64,000 nt of DNA from Vibrio mimicus (GCF_019048845.1 NZ_CP077426.1:2155501-2219500), one strand, 5' to 3'. Shown: positions 34,911 through 43,643, counted from the first letter of the stretch. Numbers and translations: made by a program. The notes: generated by a model not told the origin, from the letters alone.

Positions 34911-35009
34911 GGAGAAAATTTTTCTCCCAAACTACAAAAGCATAGGCAAAATAGCAAAGTTTTTCTCTCCTACCCTAGCTAAACTTATTTCATAACCTAA
35001 GGGAGAAAC
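34911..35009. promoter_or_regulatory. Repeated GGAGAAA motifs between the Lrp-type gene and its target
   Basis: GGAGAAA-ATT-TTTCTCC (34911-34927) is a perfect 7-bp dyad. The same half-site recurs as TTTTTCTCTCC near 34960-34970 and as GGGAGAAAC at about 35001-35009, next to the start of the divergent enzyme gene. Three or more spaced half-sites are typical of Lrp/AsnC binding regions. Inference: binding by the adjacent regulator. Confidence 0.6.
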
Positions 35010-35015
35010 TGGATT

Positions 35016-36083
35016 ATGTGTACTGACCATCAGTGGATTAACAGCGCAATTCGCAAAATTGAAGCAGACTACCAACGCTCTGCCGACACCCATTTGATTA
35101 AACTCGATTTACCTTGCGTCTCTGGCATCGATATCTATCTGAAAGATGAAAGTACCCACCCAACTGGTTCTCTCAAACACCGTTTAGCACGTTCACTGTT
35201 TTTGTATGGTCTGTGTAATGGCTGGATTGGGCCAGAAACCACGATTATTGAATCTTCTTCTGGTAGCACAGCGGTTTCTGAGGCTTACTTTGCCCGCTTG
35301 CTTGGTCTGCCCTTTATTGCTGTGATGCCCAAATGTACGGCGCGTAAAAAAATCGAGCAGATTCAGTTCTATGGTGGCAAGGCACACCTTGTAGACCGCT
35401 CAGATCAGATTTATGCCGAATCTCACCGCCTAGCAAAGGAACTGAAAGGCCATTATATGGATCAGTTCACTTATGCCGAACGAGCCACTGACTGGCGCGG
35501 CAACAGCAACATCGCTGATAGTATTTTCAGCCAAATGCAGATGGAAGAACACCCAGTCCCGAGTTGGATTGTAATGAGCCCAGGAACAGGTGGTACTTCT
35601 GCCACAATCGGCCGCTTCATTCGCTATCAGCAGCACAACACCAAACTGTGTGTGGTTGACCCTGAAAACTCGGTTTTCTATGACTACTATCGTACTCGTG
35701 ATGCGGCATTAACCCGCAATTGTGGGAGCAAAATTGAAGGCATTGGCCGCCCAAGAGTCGAGCCAAGTTTTATTCCTGACGTAGTGGATGAAATGCGCGC
35801 CATTCCCGATGCCGCCAGTGTGGCAACCATTTACTGGTTGGAGAAAATTCTTGGCCGGAAAGCAGGCGCTTCCACTGGCACTAACCTGTATGGCGCACTG
35901 CAACTGGCGTGTGAAATGAAGCGTCGCGGCGAGCAAGGTTCGATCGTCACTCTATTGTGCGACAGTGGTGAACGTTACCTTGACACCTATTACAACCCTG
36001 AATGGGTGAAAAATAACATCGGCGACTTGAGCGAATATCAGCACAAGTTGGAGACGTTTTCCGCGACAGGCTGCCTTGATTAA
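35016..36083 (+). CDS. PLP-dependent cysteine synthase-like enzyme
   Basis: 355 residues of the tryptophan-synthase-β/cysteine-synthase fold. The PLP lysine is in [13 protein letters not shown], the phosphate-binding loop is [14 protein letters not shown], and [15 protein letters not shown] binds the substrate carboxylate. The family includes O-acetylserine sulfhydrylases and cystathionine β-synthases, but the N-terminal extension and the SLKHR form mark a separate branch; a lyase acting on cysteine or a related amino acid is equally possible. It is divergent from an Lrp-type regulator and closed by a strong terminator. Confidence 0.88.
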   Translation: MCTDHQWINSAIRKIEADYQRSADTHLIKLDLPCVSGIDIYLKDESTHPTGSLKHRLARSLFLYGLCNGWIGPETTIIESSSGSTAVSEAYFARLLGLPFIAVMPKCTARKKIEQIQFYGGKAHLVDRSDQIYAESHRLAKELKGHYMDQFTYAERATDWRGNSNIADSIFSQMQMEEHPVPSWIVMSPGTGGTSATIGRFIRYQQHNTKLCVVDPENSVFYDYYRTRDAALTRNCGSKIEGIGRPRVEPSFIPDVVDEMRAIPDAASVATIYWLEKILGRKAGASTGTNLYGALQLACEMKRRGEQGSIVTLLCDSGERYLDTYYNPEWVKNNIGDLSEYQHKLETFSATGCLD

Positions 36084-36108
36084 GTCGTCTCACTAAATCA
36101 AATAAAAT

Positions 36109-36143
36109 AAAAAACGCGCTTAAGGTCACTAAGCGCGTTTTTA
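36109..36143. terminator. Bidirectional intrinsic terminator
   Basis: AAAACGCGCTTA (36111-36122) and TAAGCGCGTTTT (36130-36141) form a strong GC-centred stem with A and T runs on either side. It separates the convergent PLP-enzyme gene and sohB and can serve both. Confidence 0.9.
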
Positions 36144-36173
36144 TTCATTAGAAATCCGTTGTGGAAACCAACA

Positions 36174-37244
36174 TTACACTAATGGACGTTGGCCTCGGCT
36201 GATCAGTTTCATCAACACATTGTCAGCTGCATCTCCCGCCACCCCAGCCAATTTATCGGCCAGCTTTTTCTTTTGCGTATAACGCAGCAGAAGTACGGTT
36301 TTGCTCTTGCACGCGGCAACAATCAAATCATCGGAAGTTTGAATCTCATCCACCAAACCCAGCGTTTTAGCTTGTGTACCAAACCAGTGTTCGCCCGTAG
36401 CGACTTTATCCAGATCCAACGCAGGACGATGATCACGAATAAAGTCTTTAAACAGTTGATGCGTTTCTTCCAACTCTAATTTGAACTTCTCACGCGCTTT
36501 ATCCGTGTTTTCGCCAAACATAGTTAACGTACGTTTGTATTCACCTGCGGTAAGTTGTTCAAACTCGATATCGTTCTTTTTAAGTAGTTTATGGAAGTTC
36601 GGTAACTGAGCCACCACGCCAATTGAGCCAACAATTGCAAACGGTGCACTGACGATTTTATCGGCGATACACGCCATCATATAACCGCCGCTGGCTGCCA
36701 CTTTATCGACTGAGATGGTCAGAGGTAAGCCTGCCGCTTTGATACGATCAAGCTGTGAGGAAGCCAAGCCGTAACCATGCACCATGCCACCACCGGTTTC
36801 CAAGCGCAGTAGCACTTCATCACCGGCTTGTGCAACCGCCAAAATCGCACTGACTTCTTCACGCAGTGAAGCGACTTCTTTGGCATCGATGCTGCCATGA
36901 AAATCGAGCACAAACAGATGCGGTTCGCGTTTGCTTTCCAATTCGCCTTCTTTTGCCGCTTGTTTGAGTGATTTCTCACGACTTTTTTGTTCTGCTTTTT
37001 CTTTCTTCTTTTCTGACTTATCACGCGCTTTTAAAAAGGCATCGTCATGCAGATAAGATTCTAAACGTTCAACTGTCTCTTTGTGCTGCTCGGTCAGATC
37101 GGTGATTTCCAGTTCACCTTTGGCCGCCCCACTGCGTCCACCCAGCGATTTAACCACCACCAGCACCGCCACCAACGCGACTACCACAGTCACAATCTTG
37201 GCCAAAAACAGGCCGTAATCTAACAAAAACTCCAAGTGACTCAT
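36174..37244 (-). CDS. sohB: Inner-membrane peptidase SohB
   Basis: 356 residues. An N-terminal membrane helix (about 8-30), a charged Lys/Glu-rich linker (about 70-100) and a signal-peptide-peptidase A type serine protease domain: DKVAASGGYMMACIADKIV holds the catalytic Ser, and the catalytic Lys is in the TAGEYKRTL region. The family is S49; SohB was described as a multicopy suppressor of a DegP defect in E. coli. Divergent from yciK with 149 bases between. Confidence 0.94.
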   Translation of the reverse strand: MSHLEFLLDYGLFLAKIVTVVVALVAVLVVVKSLGGRSGAAKGELEITDLTEQHKETVERLESYLHDDAFLKARDKSEKKKEKAEQKSREKSLKQAAKEGELESKREPHLFVLDFHGSIDAKEVASLREEVSAILAVAQAGDEVLLRLETGGGMVHGYGLASSQLDRIKAAGLPLTISVDKVAASGGYMMACIADKIVSAPFAIVGSIGVVAQLPNFHKLLKKNDIEFEQLTAGEYKRTLTMFGENTDKAREKFKLELEETHQLFKDFIRDHRPALDLDKVATGEHWFGTQAKTLGLVDEIQTSDDLIVAACKSKTVLLLRYTQKKKLADKLAGVAGDAADNVLMKLISRGQRPLV

Positions 37245-37393
37245 CCTTCTTCAATGCGAATTGGTGTATTGTAACCACCTTGTCACGAAGACTTAAAGCA
37301 AATCCTCTTCTGAGCCACATTCCCCGCGAGGTTAACAAGAAAAAACCGTGGAGTATCAACCAGAAGAGCCAAGAATAATAAGGAATGTAAGAC

Positions 37394-38137
37394 GTGAATT
37401 ATTCAGTCTCAGCAGATGCCCTAAAAGAGAAAGTGATTTTAGTAACAGGTGCCGGCGACGGCATCGGTAAACAAGCGGCGATCAGCTTCGCGGCACATGG
37501 AGCCACCGTGATCCTACTCGGTCGCACCGTGAAAAAGCTCGAACAAACTTATGATGCGATTGAAGCTGCAGGTTACCCTACACCTGCCATCGTACCCCTA
37601 GATATGAAAGGTGCAACCAAACAAAACTATCTGGATATGGTGGATACCATTGAAGAGCAGTTTGGCCGTTTGGATGGCGTTCTACACAACGCAAGCTTGC
37701 TTGGTGTGCTTAGCCCTTTTGATCAAATTGGCGAAGACAGCTTCGATGAAGTGATGCAAGTGAACGTGAAAGCACAGTTCCTTATGACTCAAGCGCTGCT
37801 ACCGCTGCTGCACAAATCAGCCGATGCTCGAATTGTGTTTACCACGTCTACCGTAGGTCATATTGGCCGTGCTTTTTGGGCGACTTACGCGATTTCTAAG
37901 TTTGCGACTGAAGGTATGATGCAAATTCTGGCCGATGAATTGAGTGAAAGCACCATTCGAGTCAATGCGATTAACCCGGGCGGCACTCGCACCGCGATGC
38001 GCGCGAAAGCCTACCCAGCAGAGGATGCAGACAAGTTAAAAACACCGCTCGATATTATGCCGCTCTATCTGTACTTGATGGCTCCAGAAGGCCGTGAAAT
38101 ACACGGTCAATGTATTGATGCCCAGCCAAAGAAGTAA
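37394..38137 (+). CDS. yciK: YciK-type short-chain dehydrogenase
   Basis: 247 residues, classical SDR: NAD(P)-binding VTGAGDGIGKQAA, NNAG-like HNAS, and the catalytic Ser/Tyr/Lys in FTTSTVGHIGRAFWATYAISKFA. The sequence is very close to E. coli YciK (LDGVLHNA, NPGGTRTAMRA, DIMPLYLYLM). The substrate is unknown. The start is a GTG at 37394 preceded by AAGGA; no ATG fits. Followed by a strong terminator, after which the accessory segment begins. Confidence 0.94.
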   Translation: MNYSVSADALKEKVILVTGAGDGIGKQAAISFAAHGATVILLGRTVKKLEQTYDAIEAAGYPTPAIVPLDMKGATKQNYLDMVDTIEEQFGRLDGVLHNASLLGVLSPFDQIGEDSFDEVMQVNVKAQFLMTQALLPLLHKSADARIVFTTSTVGHIGRAFWATYAISKFATEGMMQILADELSESTIRVNAINPGGTRTAMRAKAYPAEDADKLKTPLDIMPLYLYLMAPEGREIHGQCIDAQPKK

Positions 38138-38168
38138 CGCGGTTTAGTTTTGGCTTTTACACAAAGAC

Positions 38169-38200
38169 AAACGCCTTGCAAGCAGCAAGGCGTTTAAGCT
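38169..38200 (+). terminator. Intrinsic terminator of yciK
   Basis: AAACGCCTTGC (38169-38179), a 5-base loop, GCAAGGCGTTT (38185-38195) then AAGCTTTTA. 11-bp stem 30 bases after the yciK stop. It also marks the left edge of the AT-rich accessory segment and could serve the minus-strand gene ending at 38240. Confidence 0.87.
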
Positions 38201-38239
38201 TTTATAAAAAACCAATCGATATTTCAAATACAGCTAAGA

Positions 38240-38623
38240 TTATCTGTGACAGCCACCACAACCGCTACTACCGCTGCTGCTACCGCCATGACTACTAGAA
38301 TTGCTAGAAAATGGAGATGGAGTAATCATTGGCGGTTTATTATTATTAGGAAATGGTCTAGGCAGAATAGTTGGTGGCTTAGATGTTATATTTCCTGTTA
38401 CATCAATTGATGTTAATGGCGGACGAGGCTGACCTGCATTACTATTTATATTCTCAGTTATAGCAGAAGAAACCGCTGGACCAACAATTAGTGCAAGTGG
38501 TCCGCTGGCTACACCTACTGCAGTACCAAGTATACTTCCAATGACAACTGGAGCAATCTGAACATCATCACCTCCAGCAGCGGAGGTACCTGCCGCTGCA
38601 CTCAGATTCTGTACAACTGCCAA
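38240..38623 (-). CDS. Small secreted peptide candidate, microcin-like in composition
   Basis: 127 residues from a TTG at 38623 with AAAGGA seven bases upstream; no ATG is available. Three zones are visible. The first (1-18) is LSAAAGTSAAGG-ended and has Leu and Ser at -12 and -11 from a Gly-Gly, as in double-glycine leaders, though the usual Glu-Leu at -8/-7 is missing. The second (about 22-58) is a Gly/Ala/Val-rich hydrophobic core (GSILGTAVGVASGPLALIVG). The third is a Pro/Asn-rich stretch and a Ser/Gly-rich tail ending SSGSSGCGGCHR. Class II microcins share leader, hydrophobic core and Ser/Gly tail; the Cys pair is unlike them. I do not recognise the family. It lies 20 bases after the 112-residue gene and is probably co-transcribed. 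AT-rich codon use suggests recent transfer. Confidence 0.65.
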   Translation of the reverse strand: MAVVQNLSAAAGTSAAGGDDVQIAPVVIGSILGTAVGVASGPLALIVGPAVSSAITENINSNAGQPRPPLTSIDVTGNITSKPPTILPRPFPNNNKPPMITPSPFSSNSSSHGGSSSGSSGCGGCHR

Positions 38624-38643
38624 ACCTATATCCTTTAGTGGTT

Positions 38644-38982
38644 TTAAAGAACGTTTAGTCCGTTGTATCGGAGCATCATATATATAACACCATTAACTTC
38701 TACTAAGTAAGAGTTTTGAAATGATGTAATCCTAAAAACTTTAGGCACCTCTAATATTTCACCTGGATATAAAATTTCAAAAACTGTTTTATCAAAATTA
38801 GAAACTTCTACAACTCCCAGACTATCTTCAGCACCATACATATAAATTGATTGATATTTAGTTTCAAGACAATACTCAACACCACTCGAAAGAAAATAGA
38901 TATGGCTAGGTATAGCATCTAAGCACACTGATGCATTTGACGATAACGGAAATAAACACAAAAATAACAATAGCCTTGACAT
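38644..38982 (-). CDS. Small exported protein of unknown function
   Basis: 112 residues with a clear signal peptide (1-17, cleavage after NAS) and a mature β-rich domain with two Cys (about residues 20 and 38) that may pair. The C-terminal half (VFRITSFQNSYLVEVNGVIYMML) looks like a small β sheet. AT-rich codons unlike the flanking genes. First gene of a two-gene unit with the microcin-like peptide; it could be a partner, chaperone or part of a surface structure. No family recognised. Confidence 0.7.
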   Translation of the reverse strand: MSRLLLFLCLFPLSSNASVCLDAIPSHIYFLSSGVEYCLETKYQSIYMYGAEDSLGVVEVSNFDKTVFEILYPGEILEVPKVFRITSFQNSYLVEVNGVIYMMLRYNGLNVL

Positions 38983-39036
38983 TTATAAGAATCCAAATAA
39001 AAATAAGAATAGTTATTATTAATAATGGACTGTATA

Positions 39037-39243
39037 ATGTCAACATATAGAATCATCCAATACTTATTCGCCACTATAATGTCTTTTATCACAAGCTATC
39101 CGATAACTTTGTTATTTAAACATCAGAATTATTGGGGAATGGAAGAGCATGCTTCAACTATACATGCAGCTATAAATAGTTTAATTGCGATCATAGCAAT
39201 AAGAACTATTGCTTATTTTGACAATAAAGAAGATAGTAAATGA
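39037..39243 (+). CDS. Small two-helix membrane protein, possible immunity protein
   Basis: 68 residues from the ATG at 39037 (GGA seven bases upstream); an ATG at 39025 would add four residues. Two hydrophobic helices (about 5-27 and 43-58) with short charged ends (FDNKEDSK). Divergent from the two small secreted genes. Size and topology fit immunity proteins of small bacteriocins, but also many other small membrane proteins. AT-rich, weak ribosome site; the gene call itself is moderately sure. Confidence 0.5.
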   Translation: MSTYRIIQYLFATIMSFITSYPITLLFKHQNYWGMEEHASTIHAAINSLIAIIAIRTIAYFDNKEDSK

Positions 39244-39634
39244 AGGCTTAATAGTGATTGTTTACGACAATAAATAACCGCTTTGCTACGTAAAAATAAT
39301 TCACTTATCCATTTACTCCCCAAGCGATGATAATCCACTAAAGCCTATCACTTGGTAGACATATTAAGTAAACGAAGAGTTTTATTATGAATTGATACAC
39401 AATTCTTCGTGAGTTCCTTGCTACGCAAAAGCCCATGAGAACTATATTTTTATTAATAAACATTAGATCAGGACGATCGCACTTGTGTTTAATATTTGCG
39501 CTAATAGAGTGACTTGCTTGTCAAAGGTTTGATAAAAGAGCTTATTGCGTTCAAATACCACTCACTTCTTGCTCAAAATATGGACTTAAGTTGGGCAAAT
39601 AACCTCCATTCGTTCGCCTTGGATATTAGAAAGC
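39244..39634. other. AT-rich non-coding stretch
   Basis: About 390 bases without a supportable gene. Two copies of TTGCTACG(T/C)AAAA (from 39293 and 39418) and an inverted repeat ACGAAGA (39372-39378) / TCTTCGT (39404-39410) are present. Together with the composition this suggests a degraded or recently inserted segment. No tRNA, integrase or transposase is seen at its edges. Confidence 0.4.
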
Positions 39635-40072
39635 TTAATCTCGACTCATCAGCACAATGTGATCTTCCCAATCAATCACATCCACTTCATAAACGATTTT
39701 ACCGCGCACACTTTCATCGGCAGCATGCATGGCGTCTTTCGAGCCGGTCAGCAAAGGATGCCATTCTGGAAGTGTTTGACCATTACCAAGCAAACGGTAA
39801 GCGCAGGTATCAGGCAGCCAGTTAAACTCTTCAATCTTGTCGCGAGTGAGCTTTAAACACTCTTCACCTGAGCTAAAACGATTGGGGTAATCTTTACAAG
39901 AGCAGGTGTCGCTATTGAGCCAGCTACACGCCACATTGGTGTAGTAGATTTCATCCGTATCTTCGTCCATGAGTTTGTGCAGGCAACATTTACCACAGCC
40001 ATCGCACAGCGATTCCCACTCGGCTTCGGTCATTTGGTCTAACGTTTTGCTTTGCCAGAAGGGTGTACTCAT
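39635..40072 (-). CDS. ycgN: YcgN-family (UPF0260) Cys-cluster protein
   Basis: 145 residues with a set of conserved Cys typical of the YkgJ-like putative Zn/Fe-cluster superfamily: [16 protein letters not shown] near residue 25, then [18 protein letters not shown], and a further Cys in EECLKLT and DTCAYRLL. E. coli YcgN is close in sequence. The function is unknown; the clusters suggest metal binding. Divergent from another Cys-cluster gene with 141 bases between. Confidence 0.93.
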   Translation of the reverse strand: MSTPFWQSKTLDQMTEAEWESLCDGCGKCCLHKLMDEDTDEIYYTNVACSWLNSDTCSCKDYPNRFSSGEECLKLTRDKIEEFNWLPDTCAYRLLGNGQTLPEWHPLLTGSKDAMHAADESVRGKIVYEVDVIDWEDHIVLMSRD

Positions 40073-40213
40073 TGCAGTGTCTTACGGTTTATCTATCGGG
40101 GGGACGATTTATACTCTTTACATCGCTAAAGTGCAAGAAAAGCGCAAGTCAGTGCATCCTATCGAGCTTTCTGTTAGCATGGCCGCCCATTTTTCCTGCG
40201 CAAAGAGATCATG

Positions 40214-40462
40214 ATGGATTGTCGATTAGGCTGCGGTGCTTGTTGTATCGCACCAAGTATTTCTTCACCCATTCCCGGTATGCCGCACGGCAAACCTGCT
40301 GGGGTGCGCTGTATTCAGCTCAATGACGATAATCTGTGCAAGCTATTTGGGCGCCCTGAGCGCCCAAAGGTGTGCCATGATTTCAAAGCCTGCCCTATCG
40401 TATGCGGAAAAACTGATCAACAAGCCCTTACCAACTTAACCGAGCTTGAGCGATTAACCTGA
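40214..40462 (+). CDS. YeiW-family (UPF0153) small Cys-cluster protein
   Basis: 82 residues, beginning [15 protein letters not shown] with the CxxxCxxCC cluster and [18 protein letters not shown], as in E. coli YeiW. A second ATG-ATG start pair (40211/40214) exists; the spacing from AAGAGA favours the second. Its function is not known. Genes for two different members of the same Cys-cluster superfamily lie back to back here. Confidence 0.9.
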   Translation: MDCRLGCGACCIAPSISSPIPGMPHGKPAGVRCIQLNDDNLCKLFGRPERPKVCHDFKACPIVCGKTDQQALTNLTELERLT

Positions 40463-40488
40463 TCAGTTGATGTGGATGAAGATAAAAC

Positions 40489-40515
40489 AATGCCGCTCAT
40501 TGAGCGGCATTTTGA
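40489..40515 (+). terminator. Bidirectional intrinsic terminator
   Basis: AATGCCGCTCA (40489-40499), loop T, TGAGCGGCATT (40501-40511) then TTTGATT: an 11-bp arm pair (real loop wider by a few bases). It lies between the convergent YeiW-type gene and recR. Confidence 0.88.
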
Positions 40516-40529
40516 TTCTTAAGACTGAG

Positions 40530-41132
40530 TTAAAACAGCTTATGACGACCTAACAGCGAATGCGATAAGGTTGTGCCATCCACCAACTCTAGCTCGCCCC
40601 CCACGGGGACACCATGGGCAATGCGACTTGCGGTGACTTGATGCTCACGACACAACTCCGCAATGTATTGCGCGGTGGCTTCACCTTCCACAGTCGGATT
40701 CGTAGCGAGGATCACCTCACTGATGTCTTTACGCTGTAGACGATAATCCAGAGTATCAAGACCAATATCGCTCGGGCCAATGCCATCCAGTGGTGACAGG
40801 TGCCCCATCAACACAAAATAGCGACCAGAAAACTGACCGGTAGCTTCCAACGCAGCAATATCTGCTGGGCTTTCGACCACACACAACTGACCATTTTCTT
40901 GACGTTTCGGGTTGCTACAGATGTGGCAAACATCCTGCTCGGTAAAGGTTCGGCACTCCTGACAATGACCGATTTCAACCATCGCCTGACTCAGAGCCTC
41001 AGCCAGTTGTAAACCGCCTTTACGATCGCGCTGTAACAGATGGAATGCCATACGCTGCGCTGATTTTGGGCCAACGCCCGGCAGGCAGCGTAACGCTTCC
41101 ATCAAATGTTCCAGCATGTGACTGGTACGCAT
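40530..41132 (-). CDS. recR: Recombination mediator RecR
   Basis: 200 residues, close to the 201 of E. coli. Helix-hairpin-helix ([20 protein letters not shown]), a four-Cys zinc finger ([16 protein letters not shown]), and a Toprim domain ([30 protein letters not shown]). RecR with RecF and RecO loads RecA at single-strand gaps. It ends the dnaX-ybaB-recR cluster; 14 bases separate it from ybaB. Confidence 0.97.
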   Translation of the reverse strand: MRTSHMLEHLMEALRCLPGVGPKSAQRMAFHLLQRDRKGGLQLAEALSQAMVEIGHCQECRTFTEQDVCHICSNPKRQENGQLCVVESPADIAALEATGQFSGRYFVLMGHLSPLDGIGPSDIGLDTLDYRLQRKDISEVILATNPTVEGEATAQYIAELCREHQVTASRIAHGVPVGGELELVDGTTLSHSLLGRHKLF

Positions 41133-41146
41133 AAATTCAGCTCAGA

Positions 41147-41476
41147 TTAGAATGGCATTTTCATGCCCGGAGGCAGTTGCATTCCACCGGTAATTGAAGC
41201 CATTTTTTCTTTTTGCGTCTCTTCGATACGACGAGCGGCATCATTGAATGCAGCAGCAATCAAATCTTCCAACATCTCTTTGTCGTCTTCCATCAGACTT
41301 TCATCGATGTTGACACGGCGCACGCTGTGGCTACCCGTTACGGTCACTTTCACAAGGCCAGCACCGGATTCACCGGTCACTTCCATGTTTGCGATCTCTT
41401 CTTGCAGCTTTTGCATACGCTCTTGCATTTGTTGGGCTTGCTTCATCAGATTGCCCATTCCGCCTTTACCAAACAT
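41147..41476 (-). CDS. ybaB: YbaB/EbfC nucleoid-associated protein
   Basis: 109 residues from the ATG at 41476 ([17 protein letters not shown]), matching the 109 of E. coli; upstream codons in frame are not part of the family. Mixed α/β dimer with a Gln/Met-rich N-terminal helix. YbaB/EbfC binds DNA with little sequence preference. It is encoded between dnaX and recR, an arrangement kept across many bacteria. Confidence 0.96.
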   Translation of the reverse strand: MFGKGGMGNLMKQAQQMQERMQKLQEEIANMEVTGESGAGLVKVTVTGSHSVRRVNIDESLMEDDKEMLEDLIAAAFNDAARRIEETQKEKMASITGGMQLPPGMKMPF

Positions 41477-41546
41477 CTTTATCTCTCTGGTTATCGTTGA
41501 ATGTTTCACATAGTGTGGGGGTGAGACACTTAGGTTTCAACCCCAG

Positions 41547-43625
41547 TTAAATGGGTCGTACGCTGTCGCTGTCTAGCTGCGCATTAAACCGACGCTCAAT
41601 AAATTGTACATGCGGATCGGTTTGTAAACTGTGCAGCGCAGAGGTGAGTTTCTGCTGATAGAGCCGCTCACGCAGCTCAAGCGGTGTTTCGCCCTCTTGC
41701 CCCACAGCAATACTCAAAGTGCAAGATTCGCCAAGCACTTGATTCAGCGCTTGTTCTAGCTCTTGCTGAGCTTTTTCATTATGCAGATGTGCATGGCTTG
41801 GACGCAGCGTCAGCGAAATCTGATCGCCTTGGCGAACAAAAGCAGAATTTAGCGCCAATTGCTCAACCATTTTAGCCGTCTGCAGTTGTTGGATCAGAGC
41901 CGACCATGCATCTTGTACAACGGCTTCTTCGATCAGCTTCACCGCCATTTCTGGCGTTTTTTCATGCTCTAACGCTTTTTTGAGCTGAGTCGGTGTGACT
42001 TCACTTTTCACCGCGACTTCGATGGGCTGCATTGGACGCCATTGATAGATTTCATCTTCTGGCTCCAAATCATCCTCATCACTGCGATCCTGCGACACCT
42101 GCACTTGCTGTGCTCGCTGTGCAATACGCTCTAGCGCGGATGCAGGAGTAGCAGATGTCGCGTCAGACTTTTTTCCGTCCGCACCTTTGTTTTGTACTTC
42201 TTGACGCTTAGAGCGCAGTTGATGACGCAGCCCTGCTAAGGCAGGCATAGTGGTTTGGCTTTGAGCATCCGTATTGGGGACAGCCGTACCCATTGGTGCT
42301 TCTTCTCGCTGAACAACCGGAGCAGCCCTTTCCATCACAGGCTCCGCAGCCATCATAGGCTGTACCATAGAATTCGGCATAGCTTGTGCGGGTTGCGGCA
42401 CTGATGGCTGAACTACAGGTTGTGACTGTAGTGTTTGAACTGCTGCTTGAGGTGCAGGGCGAGCAATTGGTGCTGGTGCGACAACTGGTGATACTTCCGA
42501 TTGAGCATTGACCGGCGTGATCACACTGGCTAGAGATACACTCGACGGACGAAACGCCATCATGCGCAGCATCAACATTTCAATGCCAATTCGCGCCGTG
42601 GGTGACAACGGCAAATCTTGTCGACCTTTCAAAGCAATTTGGTAATAAAGCTGCACATCTTGCGGCGTTAACACTTTAGCAAGCGACTCGATTCTTGATG
42701 CTTCAGGCACCGATTTATCCAAAGTCGCTGGCAACGCTTGATGCATGGCAATGCGATGCAATTGGGTAGAAAGCTGTTGCAGCAATCCATCCCACTCTAC
42801 GCCATTTTGCGCAAGCGTATCGATGCACTCCATCACCGCTTGCGGTGTTTGTTGGCTGATGGCTTGCAATAGATGCAGTGCATGATCCGTGTCTAGCGTG
42901 CCGAGCATATGCGCGACGATGTCGTTTTTCACTGCACCATTGCCCAGAGCAATCGCTTGATCAGTCAAGCTCAGTGCATCACGCATACTACCATCAGCGG
43001 CATGAGCTAACAGATTCAGCGCTTTGTTGTCACAGGCTATCTTCTCGGCGTACAGAACTTTATCCAACTGCTGCTGAATATTGTCCACACTGATCGGTTT
43101 GAGATGGAACTGCAAACAGCGCGACAAGATGGTCACAGGCAGCTTTTGTTGATCAGTGGTTGCCAGCAAAAACTTCACATACTCAGGCGGCTCTTCAAGC
43201 GTTTTGAGTAGCGCATTAAAGCTGTGACGCGAGAGCATGTGCACTTCATCGATCAGGTAAACTTTGAAGCGTCCACGCGCAGGTTTGTACTGCACGTTAT
43301 CGAGCAGCTCGCGCGTGTCTTCCACTTTGGTGCGTGATGCCGCATCAATCTCAAGCAGATCAACAAAGCGCCCCTGATCTATCTCTTGACAGGTTGCACA
43401 CTGCCCACACGGTGTTGCGGTGATTCCTGTCTCGCAGTTGAGCCCTTTCGCAAACAGACGACCTATAGTGGTCTTACCCACACCTCGGGTTCCACTGAAC
43501 AGATACGCATGGTGCAAGCGGTTTTGCGCCAAAGCGTTCTCTAAAGCGGTTAAAACATGGGATTGTCCGACCACTTCGTTAAATCGTGTCGGACGCCATT
43601 TGCGTGCTAAAGCAAGATAACTCAT
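41547..43625 (-). CDS. dnaX: DNA polymerase III subunits tau and gamma
   Basis: 692 residues for the full-length tau form. AAA+ clamp-loader ATPase with Walker A SGTRGVGKTTIGR, a four-Cys zinc module (CETGITATPCGQCATC), Walker B IDEVHMLS and SRC motif ILSRCLQFH. Then the oligomerisation domain, a Pro/Gln/Ala-rich linker, and a C-terminal τ-specific domain that binds polymerase and DnaB. A programmed -1 frameshift at 42168-42174 should yield a γ form of about 487 residues (see the separate entry). 18 bases downstream of apt, and 70 bases before ybaB. Confidence 0.97.
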   Translation of the reverse strand: MSYLALARKWRPTRFNEVVGQSHVLTALENALAQNRLHHAYLFSGTRGVGKTTIGRLFAKGLNCETGITATPCGQCATCQEIDQGRFVDLLEIDAASRTKVEDTRELLDNVQYKPARGRFKVYLIDEVHMLSRHSFNALLKTLEEPPEYVKFLLATTDQQKLPVTILSRCLQFHLKPISVDNIQQQLDKVLYAEKIACDNKALNLLAHAADGSMRDALSLTDQAIALGNGAVKNDIVAHMLGTLDTDHALHLLQAISQQTPQAVMECIDTLAQNGVEWDGLLQQLSTQLHRIAMHQALPATLDKSVPEASRIESLAKVLTPQDVQLYYQIALKGRQDLPLSPTARIGIEMLMLRMMAFRPSSVSLASVITPVNAQSEVSPVVAPAPIARPAPQAAVQTLQSQPVVQPSVPQPAQAMPNSMVQPMMAAEPVMERAAPVVQREEAPMGTAVPNTDAQSQTTMPALAGLRHQLRSKRQEVQNKGADGKKSDATSATPASALERIAQRAQQVQVSQDRSDEDDLEPEDEIYQWRPMQPIEVAVKSEVTPTQLKKALEHEKTPEMAVKLIEEAVVQDAWSALIQQLQTAKMVEQLALNSAFVRQGDQISLTLRPSHAHLHNEKAQQELEQALNQVLGESCTLSIAVGQEGETPLELRERLYQQKLTSALHSLQTDPHVQFIERRFNAQLDSDSVRPI
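42163..42174 (-). promoter_or_regulatory. dnaX programmed -1 frameshift site
   Basis: On the minus strand GGA-AAA-AAG-TCT-GAC (codons 484-488) contains the heptamer A AAA AAG, the same slippery sequence as in E. coli dnaX. A -1 slip gives AAA AAA GTC TGA, so translation stops one codon later (TGA at 42165-42163), producing γ. An SD-like AAAGGTG lies seven bases upstream of the heptamer, as the stimulatory element does in E. coli. I did not find a convincing downstream stem-loop by eye. Confidence 0.85.
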
Positions 43626-43643
43626 TCCAATATCCGTTGTCGG

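Noticed and set aside
38240..38623. Firm call of a siderophore-microcin
   Set aside because: The leader lacks the Glu-Leu signature, no siderophore-linking or ABC export gene is near, and the tail ends in a Cys pair; kept only as a hypothesis in the findings.
39514..39825. 103-codon plus-strand open frame next to ycgN
   Set aside because: Half of it is antisense to ycgN, whose Cys motifs are clear; no start signal.
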